DNA of 22,939 nt from an uncultured Ligilactobacillus sp. (GTDB taxonomy: Bacteria > Bacillota > Bacilli > Lactobacillales > Lactobacillaceae): assembly GCA_934215475.1 (NCBI GenBank), contig CAKPZY010000030.1, forward strand, positions 1 to 22,939, read 5' to 3'. The first letter of the stretch is position 1, and every line of letters begins with the position of its first letter. Of this stretch, positions 22,725-22,939 are shown in pieces. The translations under genes were made by a program, and so were the position numbers. A model generated the notes under the pieces. That model saw only the letters and a list, made by a program, of their open reading frames with translations, was not told the DNA's origin and searched no databases.

Positions 22725-22939
22725 AATGATCGCCTCCTTTATATTTATTTACGGCCCTACTGTAACACTTTCTAAAGTAAAGGGTAAATAATTTAACTAA
22801 TATTATTTAATGGAATCGTTAATTACTGAGAAATGAAGTATTAAAAGTAAAAGTGACTTGGTGAATCGCGCCTGATTTGGATACCCATAATCTTTTTTAA
22901 TTCCGTTTTAAACGGCAATTCTATCCACATGTAACTTCC

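Noticed and set aside
22841..22939. Minus-strand open frame running in from the right edge to TAA at 22841-22843
   Set aside because: About 32 codons with no recognisable family and no clear start; such a length is expected by chance at a window edge.

Overview
The window looks like chromosomal DNA of a low-GC Gram-positive bacterium, most likely a Lactobacillaceae member. The reasons are strong AGGAGG-type ribosome binding sites with frequent GTG/TTG starts, a GAAC-N4-GTTC (Gram-positive LexA) box, a T-box leader, a Hol_Tox-type mini-protein, and protein families typical of lactobacilli. The species cannot be fixed from sequence alone. No rRNA, tRNA, intact IS element, integrase or CRISPR array was seen.

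Layout. 1-4.1 kb (+): the tail of a PstS-like protein, a LexA-controlled Y-family DNA polymerase followed 22 nt later by a small holin-like toxin, an orphan glycine-betaine-type binding lipoprotein, and an M50-like membrane peptidase. 4.2-8.3 kb: threonine biosynthesis, with thrC-thrB-ACT protein on the minus strand and hom diverging on the plus strand. 8.5-15.0 kb (+): a 5-oxoproline (pyroglutamate) cluster pxpB-pxpC-accB-accC-ycsI-pxpA, followed by a broken NRAMP-like transporter gene. 15.1-16.6 kb (+): a lone trpB behind a promoter with a palindromic operator, an 11-codon peptide with two Trp codons, and an intrinsic terminator. 16.8-18.1 kb (-): a free methionine-(R)-sulfoxide reductase behind a T-box leader, followed by a decayed glycerol-dehydrogenase-like gene; a perfect 20-bp inverted repeat lies beyond it. 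18.3-22.7 kb: a VOC protein, a glycosyltransferase plus sugar-porter operon (-), a flavodoxin-like protein, and a 29-residue membrane peptide (-).

How the genes work together. The pxp cluster holds every part of a split urea-carboxylase-like biotin enzyme: biotin carboxylase (AccC), biotin carrier (AccB) and the AHS1/AHS2 pair (PxpB/PxpC), which is homologous to the urea carboxylase carboxyltransferase domain. It also encodes the LamB/YcsF lactam-opening subunit PxpA and a D-glutamate-cyclase-family protein (YcsI). This suggests that the cluster processes 5-oxoproline or another lactam, possibly through a biotin-dependent step not described for plain PxpABC. Two amino-acid-sensing RNA controls are the other main points: a Trp-codon leader peptide attenuator on trpB, unusual in Firmicutes where T-box or TRAP control is normal, and a T-box, probably methionine-specific, on the methionine sulfoxide reductase gene.
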